Counted from the stretch's first letter, positions 53,516-62,940 are shown. The stretch: DNA of 64,000 nucleotides from Vibrio hyugaensis (GCF_002906655.1 NZ_CP025795.1:1302001-1366000); one strand, 5' to 3'. Made by a program: numbers and translations. Notes: a model not told the origin generated them from the sequence alone.

Positions 53516-54469
53516 TTACTTATTTGAGCAGTAAACCTGCCAATAAGAGAACGCACACTCAAAGGCTTTTTCTCTGTCGTGCATTTGAGCAAACAAGACC
53601 ACGGTCATAGTCGCAAGCACTGTATTCACCATTTGATTTAGGTCTTCTTCTGCAGTGCCAAATGGGCAATGTGTTGGCATTGGAACCTCTGACAACATTT
53701 GCTCGGTCCAGTAATGCGACGTCACACCACTGGTTTGGCTTAACCACACCGTTTGACTCACTTTCGGGTTGTATTCAGACTCGCCCGATTGCCCCTTGAA
53801 TGAGACGACAGCGTGCGCGGTTTGACCAATTTCAAATTCCACTTCCGCATGAAGCTGCTGGAATCCTGGGTGAAAACTGCCCCTAATACCCACTGTTGCC
53901 TGTCCAGGATTAAGCGCACGCACCACGGTGTTGATTGGTGTTCTTAACCCATAGCGATTCTTCCAACCAATCATGGTTTCGGCTCGCGGAGCAAACGCGC
54001 TAAGAGGTAGATAAATGATATTCTGCGTTTCGAGAACGCGCTTTGCTTCTTCTGCTGAGTCTGCTTTAGTGATACCAAATGTCTCTAAGTAATCTTCAGC
54101 ATGTAAGCGGCCAGATTGACGGTCATGATAACCGTGCATCAAAATCTTGTGACCATTGTCGGCAAGAATCTTTGCAGCAAGTAAGTGCCAAGGTTGGCCT
54201 GCGGCCTCTCGTTTACCTGCGTAACACGGCCAGTCAATGTCTGCACCGATAGCAGGCATACGCGATTGGAATGCTTTTACAAAGCCTGCGATTTCTTGTT
54301 GAGTCTCGTTCTGTACACGGATCAGCATCAGTAGCATCGCCATCTGATCATCTTCGCAGTCACCGTTTAGATACTCATCCATAACTCGAAAGGCTTGATC
54401 AAAGTTAAGTGGCTTTCTGCCACGTTCACCTCGACCGACTGTTCTGATACATTCCAAAATGCTGCTCAT
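53516..54469 (-). CDS. TrpD-like glycosyltransferase/phosphoribosyltransferase family protein (YbiB-like)
   Basis: A 317-residue protein of the anthranilate phosphoribosyltransferase fold (TrpD2/YbiB group). The N-terminal helical part holds MDEYLNGDCEDDQMAMLLML, and the core has KILADNGHKILMHGYHDRQSG, SAFAPRAETMIGWKNRYGLR and NPGQATVGIRGSFHPGFQQL. TrpD2 proteins bind nucleic acid rather than act in tryptophan synthesis. Its start overlaps the cobA stop (ATGA), so it is translationally coupled to the nitrate operon. A role there is not established. Confidence 0.85.
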   Translation of the reverse strand: MSSILECIRTVGRGERGRKPLNFDQAFRVMDEYLNGDCEDDQMAMLLMLIRVQNETQQEIAGFVKAFQSRMPAIGADIDWPCYAGKREAAGQPWHLLAAKILADNGHKILMHGYHDRQSGRLHAEDYLETFGITKADSAEEAKRVLETQNIIYLPLSAFAPRAETMIGWKNRYGLRTPINTVVRALNPGQATVGIRGSFHPGFQQLHAEVEFEIGQTAHAVVSFKGQSGESEYNPKVSQTVWLSQTSGVTSHYWTEQMLSEVPMPTHCPFGTAEEDLNQMVNTVLATMTVVLFAQMHDREKAFECAFSYWQVYCSNK

Positions 54470-55371
54470 ATTCCCTCGTATTCCGTCACTGTCTGTACGG
54501 TTTCTATTAGTTGTTCACGCAGTTTGACAACTTCTCCCATCACAATCAATGCTGGGCTGACTCCTTTGAGTGTAATCGATAAATCATTGAGCTGATTGAG
54601 TCTTGCTACGTGAACTTGCTGTTCAGGACTACAGCCGTGAGTAATGATCGCAACAGGGAAATCAGACTCTAATCCAGAACCAAGCAAACCCGCTTGTATC
54701 GCTTTAGCCTTTTCCAAACCCATGTAAAATACCAGCGTCTGACCGCTTTGCATCAGTTGGCTCCAAGCCTCAAATGCACCTTTCACAACTTGCCCCGTCA
54801 CAAAGGTAACGCTACGAGCAACGCCACGATGAGTAAGCGGGATCAAGCTACTTGCCGAACAACCGATGGCAGCAGTAATACCGGGGATGACTTCATAAGC
54901 GATAGAGTGTTTGACGAGCGCTAACGCCTCTTCACCTCCACGGCCAAATACGAAAGGATCTCCCCCTTTTAAGCGTACAACTCGCTTTCCTTGCCGGGCG
55001 AGCGATACCATCAAATCACAGATTTCTTCCTGACCAATACTAGGTTGTCCGCATCGTTTACCCACGTAAATCCAATCGGCTTGTGGCGAAGCCAACTCCA
55101 AAATATCTTTGTTAACCAAACGGTCGTACAGAAGAACCTCTGCCGACATAATCGCTTTCACTGCCTTCACCGTTAACAAGTCTGGATCGTGCGGCCCTGC
55201 TCCGACAATCGAGACAAAACCTTTGTGGTTCGCATCTAGATCTACGGATTGGTCTTCTAAAAGCTTGTTCAGTTTGCTTGCTTGGTCATGCTTAGAAAAG
55301 CGAGACGAGCGTTCTTGATTCTGGTCCGCTTGTCCTTTCTTAAACCAAGACTTTTGATAAGGCGCTTCCAT
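54466..55371 (-). CDS. cobA: Uroporphyrinogen-III C-methyltransferase
   Basis: A ~301-residue SAM-dependent methyltransferase that makes precorrin-2, the siroheme precursor needed by NirB. After a charged 48-residue N-terminal extension comes the conserved core: GAGPHDPDLLTVKAVKAI, YDRLVNKDILELA, KRCGQPSIGQEEI, LKGGDPFVFGRGGEE, PGITAAIGCSASSLIPLTHR and THGCSPEQQ. I start at the ATG at 55371, with GAGG 8 nt upstream and 20 bp after the nasA stop; the longer frame overlaps nasA by 97 bp. It lacks the CysG dehydrogenase/ferrochelatase part, so that step needs another enzyme. Confidence 0.94.
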   Translation of the reverse strand: MEAPYQKSWFKKGQADQNQERSSRFSKHDQASKLNKLLEDQSVDLDANHKGFVSIVGAGPHDPDLLTVKAVKAIMSAEVLLYDRLVNKDILELASPQADWIYVGKRCGQPSIGQEEICDLMVSLARQGKRVVRLKGGDPFVFGRGGEEALALVKHSIAYEVIPGITAAIGCSASSLIPLTHRGVARSVTFVTGQVVKGAFEAWSQLMQSGQTLVFYMGLEKAKAIQAGLLGSGLESDFPVAIITHGCSPEQQVHVARLNQLNDLSITLKGVSPALIVMGEVVKLREQLIETVQTVTEYEGI

Positions 55372-55391
55372 GTGCTTATCCTCTTTGTGAC

Positions 55392-58055
55392 TTACTTTAT
55401 TTGAATCGCCAGACTCTGTTGGTTCGCTTGCTGTTTGCCCTTTTGATGCTGATGGCTGTCGACCATTTGTTTGATTTGAGAAACGCACGAGCCACAGTTA
55501 GTACCGCATTTGAGTTTGTTTTGAAGCTGGGTCAGTGAAGTACAGTCTTGTTTCTCCATAGCATCATGTATTTGTTTATCAGTAACACGGAAACAACTAC
55601 AAACCAGTTTGGCACTGCTTTGCGATTGAGTGATGGTAAGCAGTTGCGATAGCTCCATCGGTTTGCCAATCAAGCCGATAAAGTTGGTGTAGTCGGTTTG
55701 AATCGGTTCACTAGACACCACCAAAACAGAACGAATGATACGAACGTCTCCAACAAGGTCGTAATCCACCGCTAGCCAACCTTGGGCAATATCTATCGTA
55801 ATCCTGCGGCTCTTTTCTGTTCGACAAAAACTCTGCTTCTTTGGTCGTTTGTCGTGTGCAAAGCGCCAGATGCCCAGATTACTTTCTGCTTGAAATGCGC
55901 TGTAGAGAAACTTGCCGGAATCAAACTGTGTACCAATGAACACACCGTAGGTTTTTACCGCTGCGTCTTGCACTTCAACATAAGATGACTTAAACGCAGG
56001 TTGCCCAGAAATAGGGTCTTTTGCACTGTTTACTATCGCGTTAACACTGCTTTCACCGCCATATCGACCCGCCCAGTGCATTGACATAAACAGCTCCTGA
56101 AAACCCAAACCTTCATCAATGGCAACTTTGGCATAAATACCGGTGTTTGAAGCAGGCTGAAACAGCTTGGTGAGCTGTCCTGCTTTTAAGCGATTTTGGG
56201 TGGCGGAGAGTGTGTTCATGTAGACCGTTGGTTCTAACTCAGACGCGGCAAGGTGGGCGATATGCCCTGTGCGCGTCATGGTATGCCATTGGTCGCGTTG
56301 CCTGCCCGTATTGAGCCACCAACCTTTTGTTCTTTCTAAACGCATCGGAGATTCACTGGTCACGACAAAACGCGCTTTACCATCTGGGTGCGAATAGACG
56401 CCATCAGCAAAAGGACGTTCTCCTCCCCATTGTGTCGGCACCCATTCTTCGTATTCTTGCTCGGTTAAGTTCGCGTGTTGAGACAGGTCGAGCTTCAATA
56501 GCGAATCTGCATTCATGCCTGTCATCGCCGCATATTCCCTAAAGACCGCCCGCTCAGAAGTAAACGCAAAGCCATTTTGTGTCTTTTCCAATGCACACAG
56601 AGCTTGTCCGACTTGGCTTATCGCCCACCAATCTGATTTTGCTTCACCGGGAGGCGTTTGAAACTGACGCTGCCTAGAAAGTCGACGCTCAGAGTTGGTT
56701 ACCATGCCTTGTTTCTCCCCCCAGCCAGCGGCGGGCAGCAACAGGTCCGCGTAATGCGCTACATCCGAATCCGCTGTGATATCAGAAACAATCACAAACG
56801 GACAAATCTCTAGTGCACGTTTTACCAATTGGTTATCTGGCAAAGAGACAACGGGATTGGTTGCCATGATCCACAGAACTTTAATCTCACCACGTTCTAC
56901 CGCCTCAAACAGTTCAACGGCTTTTAATCCGGGCTGAGTGGCAATTTCTGGTGAATCCCAGAACGCTTGCACTTGCTTGATAGACTCTGCGTCAAAAGAA
57001 CGATGAACCGCTAATTGGTTTGCCAATCCACCGACTTCTCGCCCGCCCATCGCATTCGGCTGACCTGTAATAGAAAACGGCCCACAACCTGACTTGGCAA
57101 TTTTACCTGATGCCAAATGTGCATTAATAATGGCATTGCCTTTATCGACACCATTTTCGGCTTGGTTAACCCCTTGGCAAAACAACGTGATTGCGGTTGG
57201 GCTTTGCGCAAACCATTGGAAGAATGTAGTCAGCTTTTCTTCTGAAATACCAAAGGAAGACGATAGATTAGTGACATCGTAACGCAAGCCAGAAACTTCT
57301 TCTGCAAGCGCATCAAACCCATCGGTATAGGAGTTTATGTATTGAGAATCAATGCATTGCTGCTCAATAAGAAACTTAAGCAGCCCATTAAAAAGTGATA
57401 CATCCCCATCGTTTTTAATCGGTAGATGCAAATCGGCTTGCTGTGCGGTGACCGTTTCACGAGGGTCAATGACCACCAGTTTGAGATTAGGATTGTTTTC
57501 TCTCGCTTGTTGAATACGTCGAAATAAAACAGGGTGCGTCCAAGCGGTATTAGCACCGCAAATGATCAATAGCTCAGTCTTATCAATATCGTCGTAATTG
57601 ACGGGAACGACATCTTCACCAAATGCTCGTATATGAGCCGCAACCGCCGAAGACATACACAAACGCGAGTTAGTATCGATGTTTGCGCTGCCAACATAGC
57701 CTTTCATGAGTTTGTTGGCGACGTAATAGTCTTCCGTCAACAACTGACCAGAAACATACATAGCGACAGAATCTGGTCCAAACTCCGCTTTTGCTTGATG
57801 GATCTTTTCAGCAATCAGATCCGTAGCTTGTTGCCATTGCACTTCCTTACCCTGGGATCGATCCTGGCTTACAAGTTTTGGATACAACAAGCGCGAAGGC
57901 ATATTCAAACTCTCTGCCAACGCGACGCCCTTTACGCACAGTGACCCCGCATTCGCAGGATGACACGCATCCCCAACGATTCCTTTCGCATTGACCTCGA
58001 CACCACATCCAACACCACAATAGGGACAAGTGGTTTTCTTGCATCCTTGCGACAT
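55392..58055 (-). CDS. nasA: Assimilatory nitrate reductase catalytic subunit
   Basis: An 887-residue cytoplasmic molybdoenzyme that reduces nitrate to nitrite. The N terminus has the [4Fe-4S] cysteines (CPYCGVGCGV, and GSLCVKG ~30 residues later), followed by the molybdopterin-dinucleotide domains (YVSGQLLTEDYYVANKLMKG, IDTNSRLCMSSAVAAHIRAF, LTVLWIMATNPVVSLPDNQL-like region). A BFD-type [2Fe-2S] segment closes the C terminus (CSCFRVTDKQ and CGTNCGSC). That extra cluster allows it to accept electrons without a separate NasB. It is first in an operon with cobA and the TrpD-like gene. Confidence 0.95.
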   Translation of the reverse strand: MSQGCKKTTCPYCGVGCGVEVNAKGIVGDACHPANAGSLCVKGVALAESLNMPSRLLYPKLVSQDRSQGKEVQWQQATDLIAEKIHQAKAEFGPDSVAMYVSGQLLTEDYYVANKLMKGYVGSANIDTNSRLCMSSAVAAHIRAFGEDVVPVNYDDIDKTELLIICGANTAWTHPVLFRRIQQARENNPNLKLVVIDPRETVTAQQADLHLPIKNDGDVSLFNGLLKFLIEQQCIDSQYINSYTDGFDALAEEVSGLRYDVTNLSSSFGISEEKLTTFFQWFAQSPTAITLFCQGVNQAENGVDKGNAIINAHLASGKIAKSGCGPFSITGQPNAMGGREVGGLANQLAVHRSFDAESIKQVQAFWDSPEIATQPGLKAVELFEAVERGEIKVLWIMATNPVVSLPDNQLVKRALEICPFVIVSDITADSDVAHYADLLLPAAGWGEKQGMVTNSERRLSRQRQFQTPPGEAKSDWWAISQVGQALCALEKTQNGFAFTSERAVFREYAAMTGMNADSLLKLDLSQHANLTEQEYEEWVPTQWGGERPFADGVYSHPDGKARFVVTSESPMRLERTKGWWLNTGRQRDQWHTMTRTGHIAHLAASELEPTVYMNTLSATQNRLKAGQLTKLFQPASNTGIYAKVAIDEGLGFQELFMSMHWAGRYGGESSVNAIVNSAKDPISGQPAFKSSYVEVQDAAVKTYGVFIGTQFDSGKFLYSAFQAESNLGIWRFAHDKRPKKQSFCRTEKSRRITIDIAQGWLAVDYDLVGDVRIIRSVLVVSSEPIQTDYTNFIGLIGKPMELSQLLTITQSQSSAKLVCSCFRVTDKQIHDAMEKQDCTSLTQLQNKLKCGTNCGSCVSQIKQMVDSHQHQKGKQQANQQSLAIQIK

Positions 58056-58097
58056 TACGCCCCCTGATTCTTTTCTTTGAATGGCGAGCTACAAGCG

Positions 58098-58126
58098 AAA
58101 AAAAACCTCTCCCGAAACGAGAGAGG
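58098..58126 (-). terminator. Leader terminator upstream of nasA (attenuator)
   Basis: A 9-bp stem (one G-U) with a UUU loop and eight U lies 43 nt upstream of the nasA start, so it must be bypassed for expression. Confidence 0.88.
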
Positions 58127-58137
58127 CTGCATTGCCT
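58124..58137 (-). promoter_or_regulatory. Alternative hexaloop hairpin overlapping the nasA leader terminator
   Basis: AGGC-[AAUGCA]-GCCU has a six-base loop with A at position 1 and G at position 4, the ANTAR pattern. Its 3' arm (GCCU) is shared with the 5' arm of the terminator (58118-58126), so the two structures exclude each other. The 4-bp stem is short, and I did not find a clear partner P1 hairpin upstream. Best read as a probable NasT target. Confidence 0.5.
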
Positions 58138-58225
58138 ATAAAAGCTCAAAAAGTAATACCCTATCCGCTTTACCGCCTGCTAAGGGAAAGCGACGCATCG
58201 AGTTAACGATGAACACTATCTGGAT

Positions 58226-58242
58226 TGCAAACGCAATGCCAA
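58226..58242 (-). promoter_or_regulatory. Sigma-54 promoter of the nasA operon
   Basis: TTGGCATTGCGTTTGCA shows the GG-N10-GC core (TGGCAT...TTGCA) of sigma-54 promoters with near-consensus flanks. Transcription should start near 58215, about 75 nt before the leader terminator. Confidence 0.8.
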
Positions 58243-58304
58243 AAATAAATACAACTACTTTTCAATTACTTAAGCCAACATTGCTGATCGTTTATTTTTA
58301 ACCT

Positions 58305-58321
58305 TGCACAAATTAGGTGCG
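58305..58321. promoter_or_regulatory. NtrC-like enhancer site upstream of nasA
   Basis: TGCAC-N7-GTGCG matches the NtrC dyad TGCAC-N7-GTGCA at nine of ten fixed positions. It lies about 90-105 bp upstream of the predicted start, a typical enhancer distance. Confidence 0.55.
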
Positions 58322-58345
58322 CGGTTGAATCACTGATGTGCAGAA

Positions 58346-58780
58346 TTAACGTGTCAATTGCATGACTAAGCGAGCCTCACCATCACCAAAATAGTTAGCC
58401 TCTTCTTTTACAACTTCAAAACCAAGCGAGCGATATAACCTACAAGCTGGTGCATTATTTGGGTCGACGGTGAGTTTGACCAAATCACTGACATTCACTT
58501 GATTAAGCACCTGCTCTACAAGTAAACGTGCGATGCCTTTGCCGCGGTATTCGCTACCAACCGCTAATGACAATATCCAATGAGTCTTGGCCTCATCGCT
58601 CTGCGCCATCAAAACATAACCCGCAATTTGGTCATCTTCCTTAGCAATCAATAAACCATTTTGCCAACAATCAAAGGCCTGTCTAAAAAAGAAACCTGGA
58701 TAAGCATGATGACCAAACAAGTCATTTTCTAATTGATAAAGTGCGACTAAATCTTGTTTTTCTACTGCGATAATTTTCAC
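58346..58780 (-). CDS. GNAT family N-acetyltransferase (RimI-like)
   Basis: A 144-residue acetyltransferase. The acetyl-CoA motif A is SEYRGKGIARLLVEQVL (R/Q-x-x-G-x-G/A), preceded by ILSLAVG, and the DPNNAPACRLYRSLGFEVV end is the conserved motif B of RimI-type enzymes. The N terminus EKQDLVALYQLENDLFGHHAYPGFF is the usual GNAT opening. The substrate is unknown. Confidence 0.9.
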   Translation of the reverse strand: MKIIAVEKQDLVALYQLENDLFGHHAYPGFFFRQAFDCWQNGLLIAKEDDQIAGYVLMAQSDEAKTHWILSLAVGSEYRGKGIARLLVEQVLNQVNVSDLVKLTVDPNNAPACRLYRSLGFEVVKEEANYFGDGEARLVMQLTR

Positions 58781-59137
58781 GACAACTCACTCCCTTGGGG
58801 CACATCAAGTGATATATAGATAGAGCCTAAATTTGGTAAAGCCTAATAGATTCTATTGCTTTACACACCTTAGGCAAAGCCTGATTTTACCAAGGTAATA
58901 CCATATTCATGAGTCTTCTTTCATATTAACAGAACGTCGTACCAGTTTTTATTTGATTGTTGGTTGTTTTTTGTAGAATAATCGCGGTTCTTATATACAA
59001 AAATAATAAAAACGATAAGGGCGAACATCGCCCACCATGAGCAACTACGCTCATTTTGCTAGGCGAATCATTATAAAAGTGAAGATCTCACGTTTACGTC
59101 AGGGCTTCGATTAAGCTGTCAGAATTAGAGTTGAATA
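58781..59137. other. Intergenic region with nested inverted repeats
   Basis: It holds the start regions of the GNAT gene (-) and the EAL gene (+). A compact structure lies at 58833-58893: TTGGTAAA and TTTACCAA enclose GCCTAA and TTAGGC, with AATAG/CTATT inside. No ORF recognised. Confidence 0.5.
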
Positions 59138-61399
59138 ATGTCGATGTCTGAATTCGAGCAATCAACCCCTTTGCTCGATTATAAAAATAAAAAGTGGTGG
59201 CAGTTTTTAGGTATTCAAACCCTAATCTTTTGCGCAATACAAGTAAGCTATAGCCTCTCAAATTTTTACGTGATTGCACAAGATCGTGTTCACGTACTCT
59301 CTTTTACGGCCGCTTTCGTTGTAACAGTAACACTCCGATACAGTTGGCGCGTATTGCCAGCCATAATCACAGGATTGTTGTTTCACTATGGATGGTTTTC
59401 CAAACGTCCATGGGAAATGGCTTTGCTGTTTTCCGTGTTGCTACCTGCATTGCCCCTGCTGTTTTGTCACTTGTACCGCATAGCATTAAAACGCGTCGCC
59501 ACTTATAACTTCACCTTAAAGCTTAGTTACTATGCAGTGTTTATCGGTATTCTCTATCCAGTTGCGAACACCATGCTATTAATGCTGATCAGCGCACTTT
59601 TGGGGAGTTCAACGAGTTTTTCTTTTGAGTTTATTGCCTATTCCGTCTTGAGTGCCATTTTGACACAAATGGTGCTTACACCACTTTTAAGCCTTGGCCT
59701 TAGCTATGTCCTTGATGGAGAAAATACACCGTATATTAAGCTCGACCGAGCAATGATGGCAGCCTATTCAAATCCGTTGCACTATCGATTTTGGCTGATG
59801 GTATGTGGGTTATTTTTGGTGGCAGGAATATCAGCACAAAACCCACTTACCCTAAATGCGCTTAGCTTGATGTTGCTGTGCCTAGTAGGCATGGGATTAG
59901 GAAAATTCGGCTTATTACGCCCAATGATGATTGGCGCAGCGACGTTACTGGTGTGTGTAGAAAATATCATTGACCGCCATAACCTTGGTTTCATTTCTCG
60001 TGAACAAGTGTATGCAATGCTATTGGTATTGTTTGCACTTACCACGCTGACTTTTATGCTGGTTGCGCATACGATCAAAAACTACGTGACGACACGCAAT
60101 GCTATCCGTAAAGAGCGCATCGACAGCTTCACTGGGTTATATAATCTTGCTCAGTTAAAAGAAGATGTCGCCAAACAAGTCAATGCAACGCTTATCTACA
60201 TCGATCTTGAGCCTACATTATCCAAACTGCATGGATTAGGCCACCAAGGTCGTGCACAGTTAATGAAGCAACTTAGCCAGTATCTCGCATCTAACACCGA
60301 TCACTTAACACGTGCATACCTGCCTCCATTTGCCAGTGGCCTACTCTGCTTTGCTCCACGTTTGCCAAATATGGACACTGAATTAGCAACACTCATTGGG
60401 CTTTTAGATCGCTTTTACTTCTACTTCGACGACAGCGCAGTCAGCCTTGTAAAACGAACGATTCAGTGCGCTTCTGTCCAAGGCAATCGCAATCTCGACC
60501 CGATGATTTCCAAATTGTGCGAGCAACAAGGTGGTAATAATGCTTGTGTGAATTGGGTTACCCACAACCAACAAGAACATAAAACGCTTAACCAACTCAG
60601 TTTTATTCAGCAGTGCTTTCGGGAAAACAAGTTTGAGCTGTACTGTCAACCCTACCGTTCGTTGTCTGAAACCCCTCGAGCAGCCCACTTTGAAATCTTA
60701 CTTCGCCTTAAACCACACCAAGGTAAGTTGATGTCACCAGCCGAGTTCTTCCCTTTAATTAATGAGTTCAGCCTAGAGCTTGAACTCGATGAATGGGTAA
60801 TACAACACACGTTCATTACGCTTAGAGCGAGAATTAATGATTGGGGCTCAGTCGGTCGCTGTGCCATTAATTTAACCGCGAAAGCACTCAATTCGGATGG
60901 CTTTGCGGAACAGGTGAAAACCCAAGCACAGCAACAACGAATTCCAATGAATAAACTGTGCTTTGAGATCACCGAATCAGACGCTTTACGTAACGAGCCC
61001 ATTGCCATTCAAAACCTAAAGCAGTTGCGAAAGGCCGGTAGTACTATTGCGCTTGATGACTTTGGTACTGGCTATGCAAGTTTTGACTATTTACGTCGAT
61101 TACCATTGGATGTGCTAAAAGTGGACGGTTCGTTTGTAAAAAACATCATTGATAGTGAGAACGACAGGATTATTGTCCAAGCTATCAGCCAAGTTGCTAG
61201 TAGCATGAAGCTCACGACCGTTGCGGAGTTCGTCGAATCAGAAGCCCACATAAAAAACGCTTCAATCCTTAAATATCCAGTTTGCTCAAGGGTTTGGCGT
61301 TGCAAGGCCACAACCGCTTACCGAGTACCTTATAAAGTTATCGAACAAAGCTTAACCACAACATCTAAAACCAAAAAATCCTTATATTTCACGATATAA
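59138..61399 (+). CDS. Membrane-bound EAL-domain protein with degenerate GGDEF, C-terminal frameshift
   Basis: A 753-residue inner-membrane c-di-GMP protein. The N-terminal half (about 1-310) has around eight helices of MASE1-like type. A degenerate GGDEF follows (about 325-440), without the GGDEF signature, so cyclase activity is unlikely. The EAL domain has FEILLRL, ITESDAL, DDFGTGYASFDYL and KVDGSFV, so catalytic residues are largely kept. Near the C terminus, a run of six A at 61252-61257 puts the frame out: with five A, the sequence reads LNIQFAQGFGVARPQPL, as expected, and stops at 61355. The present frame therefore lacks the conserved QG...P segment and adds a 30-residue unlike tail. 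Confidence 0.9.
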   Translation: MSMSEFEQSTPLLDYKNKKWWQFLGIQTLIFCAIQVSYSLSNFYVIAQDRVHVLSFTAAFVVTVTLRYSWRVLPAIITGLLFHYGWFSKRPWEMALLFSVLLPALPLLFCHLYRIALKRVATYNFTLKLSYYAVFIGILYPVANTMLLMLISALLGSSTSFSFEFIAYSVLSAILTQMVLTPLLSLGLSYVLDGENTPYIKLDRAMMAAYSNPLHYRFWLMVCGLFLVAGISAQNPLTLNALSLMLLCLVGMGLGKFGLLRPMMIGAATLLVCVENIIDRHNLGFISREQVYAMLLVLFALTTLTFMLVAHTIKNYVTTRNAIRKERIDSFTGLYNLAQLKEDVAKQVNATLIYIDLEPTLSKLHGLGHQGRAQLMKQLSQYLASNTDHLTRAYLPPFASGLLCFAPRLPNMDTELATLIGLLDRFYFYFDDSAVSLVKRTIQCASVQGNRNLDPMISKLCEQQGGNNACVNWVTHNQQEHKTLNQLSFIQQCFRENKFELYCQPYRSLSETPRAAHFEILLRLKPHQGKLMSPAEFFPLINEFSLELELDEWVIQHTFITLRARINDWGSVGRCAINLTAKALNSDGFAEQVKTQAQQQRIPMNKLCFEITESDALRNEPIAIQNLKQLRKAGSTIALDDFGTGYASFDYLRRLPLDVLKVDGSFVKNIIDSENDRIIVQAISQVASSMKLTTVAEFVESEAHIKNASILKYPVCSRVWRCKATTAYRVPYKVIEQSLTTTSKTKKSLYFTI

Positions 61400-61575
61400 T
61401 TTCAATTATCACCTACAAAAATAAAACTATATATCGCTTTTTTCAATTTTACATGGTTCGATAGTTTACACCTTTGCCTCTTCACTAGCATGATTCACCA
61501 TCACCCCCATGTGATAACAATCACTAAAACAGTTAACATCCGCGCGATTATTATTTTTATAAAGGCGAGTTTTAA

Positions 61576-62832
61576 GTGAAAGAATCTCGATACACATTAA
61601 ATTTTAGTGAATTAAACACAACAAACGCTTGGACTAAACATGATACCCATTGGGTACTAAGCCTGTTTGGTACCGCCGTGGGTGCGGGTATTTTATTCTT
61701 ACCGATTAACTTAGGTATTGGCGGTTTTTGGCCACTTGTCGTCATGGCGGTACTCGCCTACCCTATGACTTATTTGGCACACCGTGGCCTAGCACGATTT
61801 GTGCTGTCATCAAAAGTGAAAAACGCAGATTTTACCGATGTGGTTGAAGAACACTTTGGCGCAAAAGCGGGACGCTCTATCTCTCTCTTGTACTTCCTTT
61901 CGATCTTCCCGATCCTGCTCATTTATGGTGTAGGAATTACCAACACCGTCGATAGTTTTATGGTGAACCAAGCGGGTATGGAGCCATTACCGCGTGCCCT
62001 ACTGTCTGGCGTATTGGTGTTTAGCTTAATTGCTATCATGATGGCGGGTGAAAAAGTGATGCTACGTGCGTTTGCTATCATGGTTTACCCATTGGTTGCG
62101 ATTCTAGCGTTTCTTTCATTTTATCTAATGCCAAACTGGAGCATGCCAGTGATGGATGCACCAGAAATGTCGTCTTTCGCAAGCACAATGTGGTTGGCGA
62201 TTCCCGTGGTGATCTTCTCTTTCAGTCACGCAGCAGCAATTTCCACTTTTGCAAATGTTCAACGTCGTCATTATGATGATGCGGCCGATAATAAATCAGA
62301 GCTGATTCTGCGTCGTACAAGCGTCATGCTAATCGCATTCGTGTTGCTTTTTGTCTTCTCATGCGTACTTGCTCTTTCTCCAGAGCAACTGGCAGAGGCG
62401 AAATCGCAAAACGTATCAGTACTGTCTTACTTAGCGAATGCAACAGACAATCCATTCATTGCAACGCTTGGCCCACTTGTAGCATTTGTCGCGATTACCT
62501 CCTCTTTCCTTGGTCACTTCCTTGGTGCGCGTGAAAGCTTGAATGGTTTGATCACTAAGCATTCGGACATACCAAAACGACGTGTTGATCACATCAGTGT
62601 CGTGGTGCTATTTATCTCGATTTGGATTGCAGCCATTTTGAACCCAAGCATTCTTGGTATGATGGAAGCACTCTCTGGCCCAGTTATCGCGATGATCTTA
62701 TTCATAATGCCAATGATGGCCGTATACAAAGTGAAGGCGTTACAGCAGTATCGTGGGAAAATATCGACGTACTTTGTCCTGATGACGGGGATTATTGCGG
62801 TAAGTGCGTTGGTTTTTAGCTTGTTGAGTTAA
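61576..62832 (+). CDS. Serine/threonine permease, HAAAP family (SdaC-like)
   Basis: A 418-residue amino acid:proton symporter with about eleven transmembrane helices. It starts GTG at 61576 after AAGGCGAG; VLSLFGTAVGAGILFLPIN is the family start, followed by YPMTYLAHRGLARFVLSS. SFSHAAAISTFANVQRRHYD, near the middle, matches the SdaC/TdcC group. The exact substrate is probably serine or threonine, which is an inference. A strong terminator follows at 62855-62895. Confidence 0.9.
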   Translation: MKESRYTLNFSELNTTNAWTKHDTHWVLSLFGTAVGAGILFLPINLGIGGFWPLVVMAVLAYPMTYLAHRGLARFVLSSKVKNADFTDVVEEHFGAKAGRSISLLYFLSIFPILLIYGVGITNTVDSFMVNQAGMEPLPRALLSGVLVFSLIAIMMAGEKVMLRAFAIMVYPLVAILAFLSFYLMPNWSMPVMDAPEMSSFASTMWLAIPVVIFSFSHAAAISTFANVQRRHYDDAADNKSELILRRTSVMLIAFVLLFVFSCVLALSPEQLAEAKSQNVSVLSYLANATDNPFIATLGPLVAFVAITSSFLGHFLGARESLNGLITKHSDIPKRRVDHISVVVLFISIWIAAILNPSILGMMEALSGPVIAMILFIMPMMAVYKVKALQQYRGKISTYFVLMTGIIAVSALVFSLLS

Positions 62833-62854
62833 GAAAAGAGACGTGGCTTTTATT

Positions 62855-62895
62855 TTCAGGGGAATACCTTATTTTTTATTAAGGTAATTCCCTGA
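62855..62895 (+). terminator. Rho-independent terminator of the serine/threonine permease
   Basis: Long imperfect arms of 17 nt (TTCAGGGGAATACCTTA against its complement, 15 of 17 matching) around a 7-nt T-rich loop, followed by TTTT. Confidence 0.85.
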
Positions 62896-62940
62896 ATTTT
62901 GCTATGGTTTTCTAGTTAGTATTGAAAGTAACTGCTCTCG

